Both the position numbers and the translations under genes were made by a program. Of a DNA stretch of 38,810 bases, positions 8,280 to 16,669 are shown piece after piece (the first letter of the stretch is position 1; the number at the start of each line of letters is the position of its first letter). Where the stretch lies: the NCBI GenBank assembly GCA_934089255.1, contig CAKOJI010000009.1:1-38810 (forward strand), read 5' to 3'. The stretch is from an uncultured Bacilli bacterium (GTDB lineage: Bacteria; Bacillota_I; Bacilli_A; RF39; UBA660). A model generated the notes under the pieces. It saw only the letters and a list, made by a program, of their open reading frames with translations. It was not told the DNA's origin and did not search any database.

Positions 8280-8693
8280 ATGAAAAAAATATGGAAAGAA
8301 CATAGTAAATTACTTATAATAATTACCATTTTAGAATTAATATTAGGAATATATTTTTTAACATATTTTGGTTACGTAGATAGATTAAATTATATAGAAA
8401 GTAGTACTACAAAAATAAGTGATATGGCACTCTTGATACAAAATATGTATACATCTACTTGGTGGGCATTAATAATTAGTTTTATAATACTTATTGGTGT
8501 TTTATCTCTAACCAGTATAATTTATAAAAAACAAGAATACCATTTTATTTCTATACTATTATGGGTAATGTTATTTATATTAGCATTAGATTTTACAAAA
8601 AAAATAAGTTATAACATAAGTACAATACTAATTTATGTACCTATCATAAGTACTAATATATTAAGTTATTTTAAAGAAAAAAAATATAAATAA
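8280..8693 (+). CDS. Small membrane protein, unknown
   Basis: 137 residues with about four hydrophobic helices (roughly 11-31, 60-82, 87-105, 110-130), a basic N-terminus (MKKIWKEHSK) and a Lys-rich end (FKEKKYK). I recognise no family. SD GGAG lies about six bases upstream of ATG. No promoter is evident between it and the preceding terminator, so it probably depends on read-through. It has its own strong terminator. Confidence 0.75.
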   Translation: MKKIWKEHSKLLIIITILELILGIYFLTYFGYVDRLNYIESSTTKISDMALLIQNMYTSTWWALIISFIILIGVLSLTSIIYKKQEYHFISILLWVMLFILALDFTKKISYNISTILIYVPIISTNILSYFKEKKYK

Positions 8694-8717
8694 ACATATT
8701 TCTTCTTGTTCTTGTAG

Positions 8718-8745
8718 TAGCGCATTTTATGCGCTATATTTTTTT
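8718..8745 (+). terminator. Intrinsic terminator before rnjA
   Basis: Eight-base stem TAGCGCAT/ATGCGCTA with a TTT loop and a long T-rich tail. It is the most G+C-rich hairpin stem in the left half. Confidence 0.9.
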
Positions 8746-8773
8746 AAAAATTATAGTTACGTTTCTTGCCCAC

Positions 8774-8802
8774 TAGACAAAACATAAAAAAAGTATTATA
8801 AT
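8774..8802 (+). promoter_or_regulatory. Promoter of rnjA
   Basis: TAGACA, 17-base spacer, TATAAT (8797-8802). The leader of about 40 bases ends in a strong SD (AAGGAGG) ahead of ATG 8849. Confidence 0.8.
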
Positions 8803-8848
8803 TAATCTATTCTTATAGCTTTGTAATTTATTTTAAGGAGGAAAAAAT

Positions 8849-10516
8849 ATGAAAAATAATGATACAAGTACGCTTGTATTTGCTTTAGGTGGTTTAGGTG
8901 AAATAGGTAAAAATATGTACGTTATTGAAACTAATAACGATTTAATAATTATAGATGCTGGAGTAATGTTTCCAGAAGACGAGTTATTAGGAATAGATTA
9001 TGTAATACAAGATATAACATACTTAAAACAAAAAGAAAAGAAAATAAGAGGATTATTTATAACACACGGACATGAAGATCATATAGGTGGTATAACATTT
9101 TTATTACAAAGCGTAGAAATACCAAAAATATATGCTCCTCAAATAGCAAAAGATTTAATAGAAAAAAAACTCGCAGATAAAAATATAAATTATGAAAATC
9201 TAGAAGTTATAAATAAAGATTCTTACATAAAACTTAAAAGTATGAGTGTAGAATTTATTAATACGACACACTCAATACCAGATTCTTTTGCAATAGTAGT
9301 ACATACTCCAGTAGGTGTTATTATGACTACAGGAGACTTTAAATTTGATTTAACACCAATTGGACCAATGGCAGATATACATAAAATGGCAGAACTTGGA
9401 AAAAAAGGAGTTAAACTATTATTATCTGATAGTACTAATGCATTATCTGACGGATTTTCAAAAAGTGAAAGTTCTGTTGACGAAGCACTAGGAGATATAT
9501 TTAGTAAAATAAAATCAAGAATTATTATAGCAACATTTGCTTCTAATATTTATAGAATTAAACATATAGTAGAAACATGTAGAAAAAATAATAGAAAAAT
9601 AATTACATTTGGTAGAAGTATGGAAAATGCAAAAGAAATTGCATTAAAGAACAACTTAATAACTGATAGTAATATATTTATAGATGCTAACGAAGCAAAA
9701 GGATTAAAAAAGAGTGAGATATGTATACTATGTACAGGTTCACAAGGTGAACCACTTGCAGCATTATCTCGTATTGCAAACGGAACACATAAACAAATAC
9801 AATTATTGCCAGATGATGTTGTAGTATTTTCATCAAGTCCAATTCCTGGAAACCGTGCAAGCATAAATAGAATAATTAATAAATTATACTTAAAAGGTGT
9901 AAAAGTTTATACTAATACTGAGCTTGCTGATATACATACTTCAGGACATGCAAAAGGCGAAGAATTAAAATGGATGTTAAGAATTATTAAACCAGAATAT
10001 TTTATGCCAGTCCACGGTGAATACAGAATGTTAAAACGTCATAGAGATTTAGCAATAACATGTGATGTAAAAAAAGAAAATATATTCTTAATGCGTAATG
10101 GTGACGTCTTAGAATTAAAGAAAAATGAAGTAACATTAGGCAAAAGAGTACCAGCAGGAGATGTTTACGTTGACGGTTCAAGAGTTGGAGATATAGGTTC
10201 AGTTGTTATAAAAGATAGACAATTAATGAGTAACGAAGGAATATTAGTAACAATTATTAATATTGATCCTATAAAACGTGAATTACTTATAAAACCAAAT
10301 ATAACAACACGTGGATTCATATTGGTAAATGAAAATGTAGAATTAATTCATGAAATAGAAAAGAAAGTTGCAGAAATAGTAAGAAACTCAATACAAAATG
10401 GTTATAACTACATTAATTTAAAAAATCAAATAATATTAGAATTAAACCCATTTATAAATGGATTAACTGGTAGAAGACCAATAATACTTCCAGTTATTAT
10501 GGAAATAAAAAGATAA
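8849..10516 (+). CDS. rnjA: Ribonuclease J (RNase J1 type)
   Basis: 555 residues, the normal RNase J length. This metallo-beta-lactamase/beta-CASP enzyme degrades and processes RNA by 5' exonuclease and endonuclease action in the cytoplasm of Bacillota. The start FALGGLGEIGKNMYVIE is highly conserved. The zinc site HGHEDH gives H73, H75, D77 and H78, almost the numbering of B. subtilis RNase J1. Further conserved blocks are THSIPDSFAIVV, GDFKFDLTP, ATFASNIYRIKHI, CTGSQGEPLAALSRIANG, SSPIPGNRASINR, HTSGHAKGEE and PVHGEYRML. The C-terminal domain ends in RRPIILPVIMEI as usual. It is monocistronic, with its own promoter and terminator; the small rpoY/epsilon gene that precedes rnjA in Bacillus is absent. 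J1 over J2 is judged by similarity of recalled motifs. Confidence 0.97.
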   Translation: MKNNDTSTLVFALGGLGEIGKNMYVIETNNDLIIIDAGVMFPEDELLGIDYVIQDITYLKQKEKKIRGLFITHGHEDHIGGITFLLQSVEIPKIYAPQIAKDLIEKKLADKNINYENLEVINKDSYIKLKSMSVEFINTTHSIPDSFAIVVHTPVGVIMTTGDFKFDLTPIGPMADIHKMAELGKKGVKLLLSDSTNALSDGFSKSESSVDEALGDIFSKIKSRIIIATFASNIYRIKHIVETCRKNNRKIITFGRSMENAKEIALKNNLITDSNIFIDANEAKGLKKSEICILCTGSQGEPLAALSRIANGTHKQIQLLPDDVVVFSSSPIPGNRASINRIINKLYLKGVKVYTNTELADIHTSGHAKGEELKWMLRIIKPEYFMPVHGEYRMLKRHRDLAITCDVKKENIFLMRNGDVLELKKNEVTLGKRVPAGDVYVDGSRVGDIGSVVIKDRQLMSNEGILVTIINIDPIKRELLIKPNITTRGFILVNENVELIHEIEKKVAEIVRNSIQNGYNYINLKNQIILELNPFINGLTGRRPIILPVIMEIKR

Positions 10517-10537
10517 TCACTTATATAGTGATTTTTC
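10515..10537 (+). terminator. Intrinsic terminator of rnjA
   Basis: Seven-base stem AATCACT/AGTGATT with loop TATAT, then a T-tract; overlaps the stop codon. Confidence 0.85.
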
Positions 10538-10573
10538 TTTACGCTTATTATGTAAAGACATAAATTAATATAT

Positions 10574-10602
10574 TTTAAATTAAATTAACTCTTTGATATA
10601 AT
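10574..10602 (+). promoter_or_regulatory. Extended -10 promoter of the 10625 gene
   Basis: TTTGATATAAT gives a perfect TGnTATAAT extended -10. A weak TTTAAA sits 17 bases upstream. SD AAGGAAG precedes ATG 10625. Confidence 0.7.
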
Positions 10603-10624
10603 ATAGACATAAGGAAGTGTAAAT

Positions 10625-11113
10625 ATGAAAGATATACTAGAAAATATATTTGGATTTTTATATACATTAAGTATGGGTGACTATATATTTTTTATAGCAA
10701 CATTCATAATAATACTTGCTTTTATATATGTTTTATATTTAATTAAGAGGGATGAAGATATGGGCTCATTATATAATAAAGATGATATTTCATACTTAGA
10801 AAACGTAAAAGAAAAAATAGAAAAAGAATATAAACCAGTTGAAATAGAATTAACAGATTATGAAAAAGAACAAGAAGAAAATGCAATTATAAGTTATGAA
10901 GAATTAATTAATAATAAAGATAAATATAAAGTTTCTTATGATAAAGATTATGTATCTAATACAGAAGAAATTGATGTTAAAAAAATTAATTTAAATAGTG
11001 ATGGAATTAAAGAAGATACTAATACTAAAATAGATGTTAAATTATTAAATTATGACAAAGAAGAAGCGTTTTTAGTAGCATTAAAGCAATTACAACAAAA
11101 TTTATCAAATTAA
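10625..11113 (+). CDS. Single-pass membrane protein with acidic cytoplasmic tail, unknown
   Basis: 162 residues. One membrane helix (about 19-40) is followed by KRDEDMG and a long hydrophilic, Glu/Asp/Lys-rich region with helical stretches (YLENVKEKIEKEYKP; YEKEQEENA). The positive residues after the helix suggest the tail is cytoplasmic. I recognise no domain. It is monocistronic, with its own extended -10 promoter and hairpin terminator, and lies between rnjA and a TasA-like gene. Confidence 0.75.
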   Translation: MKDILENIFGFLYTLSMGDYIFFIATFIIILAFIYVLYLIKRDEDMGSLYNKDDISYLENVKEKIEKEYKPVEIELTDYEKEQEENAIISYEELINNKDKYKVSYDKDYVSNTEEIDVKKINLNSDGIKEDTNTKIDVKLLNYDKEEAFLVALKQLQQNLSN

Positions 11114-11137
11114 TACTTTATTAAGTATTTTTTTTTT
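11112..11137 (+). terminator. Intrinsic terminator
   Basis: Stem AATACTT/AAGTATT with loop TATT and nine T. The next gene's -10 box starts within three bases of the T-tract. Confidence 0.85.
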
Positions 11138-11145
11138 GTTATAAT
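11137..11145 (+). promoter_or_regulatory. Extended -10 promoter of the 11169 gene
   Basis: TGTTATAAT, a complete extended -10. No -35 is possible apart from terminator stem sequence, so the TG motif must carry recognition. Confidence 0.6.
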
Positions 11146-11168
11146 CTTATTAGAGTAGAGGGTATAGT

Positions 11169-11693
11169 ATGAAGAAGAAAAATATAATTATAATAGTTGG
11201 TTCATTAGTATTTTTAACATTAATTGCAATACTTTTAACATCATATGCATTTATATCAAATAGAGTAAGTGGTAATGAAACTTCAACTAAAGTTTTATTT
11301 AAAAGAAATTCTATAAAAGCAGAATTCATTGGTGGGTCTGAAGAAATAAGTAATGGAAATGAATTTATTGCAGGTACTACTTTAAAAAAAGAATTTACTT
11401 TAAAAAATACTGGTGATGAATTTATTAGTTATAACGTTTTATTAAGTGATGTTGATAACACTTTTAATAGAAAAGATGATTTAGTATATGAATTATATGT
11501 TAATAATGAATTAGTAAGTACTGATATTTTTCCAAACGAAGATACAGTAATAAAAACAAAAGAAACAATAAGTAAAAATGAAGAAAAAAATTATTTACTA
11601 GTAATTAAATATTTAAAATCTTTTGAAAATCAAAGTGTAGATAATGGTAAAATTATAAAAGCAAAAATAGATTTTCAAGAAACAACAGATTAA
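11169..11693 (+). CDS. Membrane-anchored beta-rich envelope protein (TasA/camelysin-like?)
   Basis: 174 residues. KKKN is followed by a strong hydrophobic segment (about 5-27) ending in LLTSYAF, which could be a signal peptide or an uncleaved anchor. The rest looks like one beta-sandwich: AGTTLKKEFTLKNTGDEFISYNVLLSDV is split by turns and resembles the start of the TasA/camelysin fold found in matrix fibres and spore-coat-like proteins (family knowledge; weak match). It is probably outside the membrane. Monocistronic. A stem-loop separates it from murG. Function unknown; surface or matrix role inferred. Confidence 0.75.
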   Translation: MKKKNIIIIVGSLVFLTLIAILLTSYAFISNRVSGNETSTKVLFKRNSIKAEFIGGSEEISNGNEFIAGTTLKKEFTLKNTGDEFISYNVLLSDVDNTFNRKDDLVYELYVNNELVSTDIFPNEDTVIKTKETISKNEEKNYLLVIKYLKSFENQSVDNGKIIKAKIDFQETTD

Positions 11694-11710
11694 ACAATGT
11701 AAAGTAATGT

Positions 11711-11742
11711 AATAAAGGGGTGAAAAAAAACACTCTTTTATT
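11711..11742 (+). terminator. Long stem-loop between the TasA-like gene and murG
   Basis: Twelve-base stem AATAAAGGGGTG/CACTCTTTTATT with G-T wobbles and an A8 loop. The 3' arm is U-rich but no clean T-tract follows. It may terminate the upstream gene or attenuate murG; a TATAAT at 11744-11749 starts right behind it. Confidence 0.55.
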
Positions 11743-11769
11743 ATATAATTTAAATAGAGGTGAAGACTT

Positions 11770-12843
11770 TTGAAAGTAATAGTAACAGCAGGTGGAACTG
11801 GTGGACATATATATCCAGCGTTAGCAATAATAAATAAAATAAAATCATTAGATAAAAAATGTGAAATATTATATATTGGTACTCATAATCGTATGGAAAA
11901 AGATATAATACCAAGTCATAATATAGATTATATTCCAATAGAAATATATGGTTTAACTAAAAATATACCACATGATATAAAAAACATAGGACTTATTATA
12001 AAAGCTTATAATAAATGTAAGCATATTATTAAAAATTTTAAACCAGATGTAGTAATTGGTGTTGGTGGTTATGTTACATATCCCGTTATACTTGCAGCAC
12101 ATAAATTAAAAATTAAAACATTTATACATGAACAAAATAGTATACCAGGTAAATCTAATAGAAGTTTAGAAAAATATGCAGATAGCATAGGTATAAGTTT
12201 TTTAGATAGTAAAAAATATTTTAAAGATCAAAGTAAAGTATATTTTACAGGAAACCCATGTAGTGAAAATGCAATAATTTCTAAAAAACAAGATAAATCA
12301 AAATTTAATATAAAAGATAATAGAAAAGTAGTATTAATAGTTAGTGGAAGTTTAGGATCAAGTGTAATAAATGAAAAAATGATAGATTTCTTAAAAAAAT
12401 CAAATAACAAAGACTATGATATAATTTACGTAACTGGTAACAAATACTATGATGAATTTAATAAAAATACATTTGCTAAGAATATACATATTTATCCATA
12501 TATAGATAATATGGCAGGACTTTTAAAATCAGTTGACGTTGTAGTAAGTAGAGCAGGTGCTAGTAGTTTAAGTGAAATATTAGCACTTAAAGTACCTAGT
12601 ATAATAATACCTAGTCCATACGTAGCAAATAATCATCAATACTATAATGCATTAAGTTTAAAAAATAATAATGCTTGTATAATGATAGAAGAAAAAGATC
12701 TTAATAGTAAAATATTAATGGATAGTATAGATAAATGTTTAGATACAAAGTTTAAAAATGAATTAATTAATAATATGAATAAATTATCAGTTAATGATAG
12801 TTCTACAAAAATATATAATATACTTAAAGAACTTACAAAGTAG
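11770..12843 (+). CDS. murG: MurG, lipid II synthase (UDP-GlcNAc transferase)
   Basis: 357 residues, full length. This GT28 enzyme transfers GlcNAc to lipid I on the inner membrane face, giving lipid II for peptidoglycan. It starts at TTG, the only non-ATG start I support here; AGAGGTG lies seven bases upstream and the protein then begins exactly at the conserved MKVIVTAGGTGGHIYPAL. Further motifs are GVGGYVTYPVILAA, FIHEQNSIPGKSNR, TGNPC, VSGSLGSSVIN and VVSRAGASSLSEILA with IIPSPYVANNHQ. divIB follows seven bases after the stop, with its ribosome site overlapping the murG stop. The rest of a dcw cluster (murD, ftsW, ftsA, ftsZ) is absent. Confidence 0.96.
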   Translation: MKVIVTAGGTGGHIYPALAIINKIKSLDKKCEILYIGTHNRMEKDIIPSHNIDYIPIEIYGLTKNIPHDIKNIGLIIKAYNKCKHIIKNFKPDVVIGVGGYVTYPVILAAHKLKIKTFIHEQNSIPGKSNRSLEKYADSIGISFLDSKKYFKDQSKVYFTGNPCSENAIISKKQDKSKFNIKDNRKVVLIVSGSLGSSVINEKMIDFLKKSNNKDYDIIYVTGNKYYDEFNKNTFAKNIHIYPYIDNMAGLLKSVDVVVSRAGASSLSEILALKVPSIIIPSPYVANNHQYYNALSLKNNNACIMIEEKDLNSKILMDSIDKCLDTKFKNELINNMNKLSVNDSSTKIYNILKELTK

Positions 12844-12850
12844 GTGAGTT

Positions 12851-13561
12851 ATGAAAAAGAAAACAAAAAAGAAATTAAATTTCAAAAGAACACTAGTATT
12901 TATATTATTTTTATATATAGTAGGATTTAGTATATATTTATTAGTTAATCAAAAAATAAAACATATAGAAATTAATGGAAATAACTTAGTTAAAGATAGT
13001 GAAATATTAAGAGTAAGTAAACTTAAAGATTATCCATCTATGTTAAGATATAGTTCACGTTCTATAAAAAAGAATATACAAAGTATAGAATTGATAGATA
13101 CAGTTAAAGTAAAAAAATGGTTTGGTTCTAAAGTAATTATAGATATAAAAGAAAATAAAGTATTGTTTTATTATAAAGATACAGATAAAATAGTTTTAAG
13201 TAATGGAAATATTATTAAAAATAATTATAATTTATTAGGAATTCCTATATTAATTAGTGATTTAAAAGGAGATGTATTTAACGATTTAGTTAAATATTAT
13301 AAAGTATTAAATGATAATATAATATATGAAATTAATAGTATAGAATATTTTCCTTTAAAAGATGAAAATGGTAATATTATAGGAGATAAAAGATTTAAAA
13401 TAATTATGAATGATACTAATACAATAATAGTTAATACTAAGACTATTAGTGTATTAAATAAGTATAATGATATATATGCATCACTTGGAGGAAGAGTTGG
13501 AACAATAAATATAGATTCAGATGAAATAAGTAATCTAGTATTTATACCATATGAGGGATAG
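12851..13561 (+). CDS. divIB: Cell-division protein DivIB/FtsQ
   Basis: 236 residues. A Lys-rich cytoplasmic tail (1-12) and one membrane helix (about 13-33) precede a POTRA domain starting KHIEINGNNLVKDSEILR, then the beta domain (VKVKKWFGSKVIIDIKE; NDTNTIIVNTKTIS; LGGRVGTINIDSDE). DivIB/FtsQ is a bitopic divisome protein that bridges early and late division proteins. It sits seven bases after murG and three bases before queH, so the three genes form one operon. Identification rests on the domain layout and the murG neighbour. Confidence 0.9.
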   Translation: MKKKTKKKLNFKRTLVFILFLYIVGFSIYLLVNQKIKHIEINGNNLVKDSEILRVSKLKDYPSMLRYSSRSIKKNIQSIELIDTVKVKKWFGSKVIIDIKENKVLFYYKDTDKIVLSNGNIIKNNYNLLGIPILISDLKGDVFNDLVKYYKVLNDNIIYEINSIEYFPLKDENGNIIGDKRFKIIMNDTNTIIVNTKTISVLNKYNDIYASLGGRVGTINIDSDEISNLVFIPYEG

Positions 13562-13564
13562 TTT

Positions 13565-14158
13565 ATGAATTATGATGTAGAAATGAATAATATAATTAAA
13601 AATTTAAAATATAAACCAAAATTATTATTACATTCTTGTTGTGCACCGTGTTCTACTACTTGTATAGAAAGATTAAAAGATTATTTTGATATAACTATAA
13701 TATATTATAATCCTAATATAGAGCCAATATCAGAATATGAAAAAAGAAAACAAGAACAAATTAAAATAATTAAATTATATAATATAAAGTATGTTGATTG
13801 TGATTATGATAATGATTTATTTCATAATATGTCTAATGGTTTAGAAAATATTTCTGAAAGAGGAATACGTTGTCATAAATGTTATAGATTAAGACTTGAC
13901 TATGTTGCTAACTTTGCTAAAAATAATGGATATGATTATTTTTGTACAACATTAACAGTAAGTCCATATAAATTAAGTAATGTAATAAATGAAATAGGAT
14001 TTGATTTAGAAAAAAAATATAATATAAAATATTTATGTAGTGATTTTAAAAAACAAAATGGATATAAAAAATCAATAGAGTTATCAAATAAATATGGTTT
14101 ATATAGACAAAATTATTGCGGTTGTATATATTCAAGAAAGGGTGAAATTAATGAATAA
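13565..14158 (+). CDS. queH: Epoxyqueuosine reductase QueH (DUF208)
   Basis: 197 residues. QueH is the non-orthologous replacement for QueG: it reduces epoxyqueuosine to queuosine at position 34 of GUN-anticodon tRNAs, using Fe-S/metal chemistry (family knowledge). The characteristic cysteines are present: LLHSCCAPCS (C25, C26, C29), RCHKCYRLRL (C103, C106) and YCGC (C185, C187), with YYNPNIEP and TLTVSPYK between them. Its start lies three bases after divIB; its 3' end overlaps the pilin-like gene by eight bases, so the genes are translationally coupled. Other queuosine genes are not in the window. Confidence 0.95.
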   Translation: MNYDVEMNNIIKNLKYKPKLLLHSCCAPCSTTCIERLKDYFDITIIYYNPNIEPISEYEKRKQEQIKIIKLYNIKYVDCDYDNDLFHNMSNGLENISERGIRCHKCYRLRLDYVANFAKNNGYDYFCTTLTVSPYKLSNVINEIGFDLEKKYNIKYLCSDFKKQNGYKKSIELSNKYGLYRQNYCGCIYSRKGEINE

Positions 14159-14588
14159 GAAAGGGTTTACATTAGTAGAACTTTTAGCAGTAATAGTTAT
14201 ACTAGGTTTAGTTATAACAATCGTTGGAACTAAAGGATTTGGAGCATTTGATAATACAAAAAAGGCTATTACAAGACAAAATATAAATGCTATAAAAGAA
14301 AGTGCCAAAGTTTACTTAACTGATGTTATATATTGTGATGATGATATAGATACTGATTTTGTAAATGAAACTAAATTAAGTTTAAACTTAGATGAATCTG
14401 TTAAAAATTGTGAAGATTTAAAAACATATTATAATATTAGTCGAACTATACCGTTTTCTTTCTTAAAAGATAATAAATATATTTCTGGAAGTGATATTGA
14501 AGATGATAGTTTATATAATAATGATAAAATAGAAATAACAGGAAGAATAAATGAGAGTAAAATTGAAATCAATGTAAATTTAAAATAG
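14151..14588 (+). CDS. Type IV pilin-like protein
   Basis: 145 residues. I chose ATG 14151, where GGTG lies upstream and the protein begins with a class III prepilin signal MNKKGFTLVELLAV: cleavage after Gly5, Phe at +1, Glu at +5, then a hydrophobic helix to about residue 28. The same frame is open further upstream, but this would bury the signal. The soluble part is short, acidic, and has two Cys (YCDDD; KNCEDL) that may pair. It would need a prepilin peptidase and an assembly ATPase; a PilB-type ATPase is encoded at 20814-22217. It could be a competence pseudopilin (ComG-like) or a pilus subunit. Coupling to queH is probably only positional. Confidence 0.85.
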   Translation: MNKKGFTLVELLAVIVILGLVITIVGTKGFGAFDNTKKAITRQNINAIKESAKVYLTDVIYCDDDIDTDFVNETKLSLNLDESVKNCEDLKTYYNISRTIPFSFLKDNKYISGSDIEDDSLYNNDKIEITGRINESKIEINVNLK

Positions 14589-14607
14589 ATTTATGTTGAT
14601 TTTTTTA
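14566..14607 (+). terminator. Intrinsic terminator of the murG-divIB-queH-pilin operon
   Basis: Fourteen-base stem AAATCAATGTAAAT/ATTTATGTTGATTT with two G-U wobbles, a nine-base loop containing the stop, and a run of seven T. Confidence 0.8.
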
Positions 14608-14624
14608 TTGATTTAATATATTAT
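14596..14624 (+). promoter_or_regulatory. Candidate promoter of topA
   Basis: TTGATT, 17-base spacer, TATTAT (14619-14624). The -35 lies inside the preceding terminator's descending arm. SD GAGGGA precedes ATG 14651. Confidence 0.5.
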
Positions 14625-14650
14625 TAAATAGTTAATGAAAGAGGGATGTT

Positions 14651-16669
14651 ATGAATTTAGTAATAGTAGAATCTCCAAGCAAAACTAAAGCTATAGGGAA
14701 ATACTTAGGTAGTAACTATAAAGTAGTATCTAGTAAAGGACATGTTAGAGACTTGGCAACTAGTGGGAAATTTGGTTTAGGAGTTGACGTTCTAAATGAT
14801 TTCCATCCTAACTATGTTCCTATTTCAGGAAAGAAAAAAATAATAAATAGTTTAAAAAAAGAATCACTTAATAGTGATATTGTCTATTTAGCAACAGACC
14901 CAGATAGAGAAGGAGAAGCAATAAGTTGGCATTTATACGACTCAATAGGATTAGATGACAGTAAATATGAAAGAGTTCTATTTAATGAAATAACAGAACC
15001 AGCAGTTAAAGAAGCTATGAAACATCCTAGAAAAATTGATTATAGTTTAGTAAAAAGTCAAGAAACTAGAAGAATATTAGATAGAATAATCGGATTTAGA
15101 TTATCTAAATTAATGCAATCTAAAACTGGTGGTAAATCAGCTGGTCGTGTACAAAGTGTTGCACTTAAATTAATAGTTGATAGAGAAAGAGAAATAGAAA
15201 AATTTATTCCAGTTGAATATTGGACAATAGATGCTATATTTGATAATTTAGAATCTTCATTAGAAAAATATAATAATAAAAAAATTGAAATAAAAAATGA
15301 AGAAGAAGTAGATAAAATATTAAGTGAACTAGATAAAACTTTTACTGTTCAAAATATAGAATCTAAAGAAAAAACAAAAAAAGGTGTTATGCCATTTACT
15401 ACTTCTACATTACAACAAGCTTGTTCTATAAAATTTAATTATGGTTCATCAAGAACAATGAACATTGCTCAAAAATTATATGAAGGAATAGATATTGGTA
15501 CAGAAACTACTGGTTTAATATCATATATGAGAACAGATTCTACAAGATTATCTAATATATTTGTAACAGACACTTTAAATTATATAGAAAATACTTATGG
15601 TAAAGAATATGTAGGTAATGTTAAAGTAAGTAAAAAGAATGAAAACGTTCAAGATGCACACGAAGCAATAAGACCAACTAGTATAATTAGAACACCAGAA
15701 AGTGTTAAAGAATTCTTATCAACGGAAGAATATAAAGTATATAGTATTATATATTATAGAGCACTTGCAAGTTTAATGAAAGATTCAAAAGTAAAACAAA
15801 CAACAATTTTATTAGATAATAATAATTATACTTTCAAATCAACAGGACAAATAACTGTATTTGATGGTTTCTTGAAAGTCTATAGCGATTATATGAGTAA
15901 TGAAGAAACTATATTACCAGATTTAAAAGTAGGTGAAGTTTTAACAAGTAACGAAATAAAGAAAGAACAACACTTTACAAAACCTTTAGCAAGATATACA
16001 GAAGCATCACTAATTAAAGAAATGGAAAGTCTAGGAATAGGTAGACCAAGTACTTATGCAAAAGTAATGGAAACTTTAAAACAAAGAGCATATGTAACTA
16101 TTAAAGATAAAAAGTTTTATCCAACTGAAATAGGTATGGAAACAACAGATAAATTACAAGAATTCTTTTCTAATATAATTAATGTTGAATATACTGCAAA
16201 TATGGAAAATGAACTAGATTTAATAGCAGAAGATAAACTTAATAATATTAAAGTATTAAGCGAATTCTATAATGATTTTGAACCATTAGTAGAAAAAGCA
16301 TTTAGTGAAATGGAAAAAAAGAAACCTGAATTAACTGGTGAAAAATGTCCAGAATGTGGTAACGATTTAGTAGTAAGAAAAGGTAGATTCGGAGCATTTA
16401 CTGCCTGCTCTAATTATCCAGTTTGTAAATACGTAAAAAAAGAAGAAAGAGAAGTAAAAGAAATTTGTGATTGTCCAGTATGTAAAAAAGGTAAAATAAT
16501 AGAAAAAATGACAAGACGAAAAAAAGTCTTTTACGGATGCTCTAACTATCCTAAATGTAAAACTGCAACTTGGTTTGTTCCAACAGGTAAGTTATGTCCT
16601 GAATGCAATAACTTATTAGTTAAGAAAAATGATGAAATAAAATGTTCTAATTGTGATTATGTTGAATAA
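14651..16669 (+). CDS. topA: DNA topoisomerase I (type IA)
   Basis: 672 residues, near the usual ~690. It relaxes negatively supercoiled DNA by single-strand passage. The TOPRIM domain opens with LVIVESPSKTKAIGKYL and carries ATDPDREGEAISW; the type IA active site SYMRTDSTRLS holds the catalytic Tyr at about residue 292. C-terminal Cys4 zinc ribbons follow: CPECGNDLV...CSNYPVC, CPVCKKG...CSNYPKC and a last one CPECNN...CSNC. The ATG is preceded by GAGGGA. The 3' end overlaps a nucleotidyltransferase-like gene. dprA and trmFO, frequent topA neighbours in Bacillota, are absent. Confidence 0.97.
   Translation: MNLVIVESPSKTKAIGKYLGSNYKVVSSKGHVRDLATSGKFGLGVDVLNDFHPNYVPISGKKKIINSLKKESLNSDIVYLATDPDREGEAISWHLYDSIGLDDSKYERVLFNEITEPAVKEAMKHPRKIDYSLVKSQETRRILDRIIGFRLSKLMQSKTGGKSAGRVQSVALKLIVDREREIEKFIPVEYWTIDAIFDNLESSLEKYNNKKIEIKNEEEVDKILSELDKTFTVQNIESKEKTKKGVMPFTTSTLQQACSIKFNYGSSRTMNIAQKLYEGIDIGTETTGLISYMRTDSTRLSNIFVTDTLNYIENTYGKEYVGNVKVSKKNENVQDAHEAIRPTSIIRTPESVKEFLSTEEYKVYSIIYYRALASLMKDSKVKQTTILLDNNNYTFKSTGQITVFDGFLKVYSDYMSNEETILPDLKVGEVLTSNEIKKEQHFTKPLARYTEASLIKEMESLGIGRPSTYAKVMETLKQRAYVTIKDKKFYPTEIGMETTDKLQEFFSNIINVEYTANMENELDLIAEDKLNNIKVLSEFYNDFEPLVEKAFSEMEKKKPELTGEKCPECGNDLVVRKGRFGAFTACSNYPVCKYVKKEEREVKEICDCPVCKKGKIIEKMTRRKKVFYGCSNYPKCKTATWFVPTGKLCPECNNLLVKKNDEIKCSNCDYVE

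Noticed and set aside
14094..14150. Longer N-terminus for the pilin-like protein
   Set aside because: It would bury the prepilin signal and has no ribosome site; it is the end of queH in another frame.
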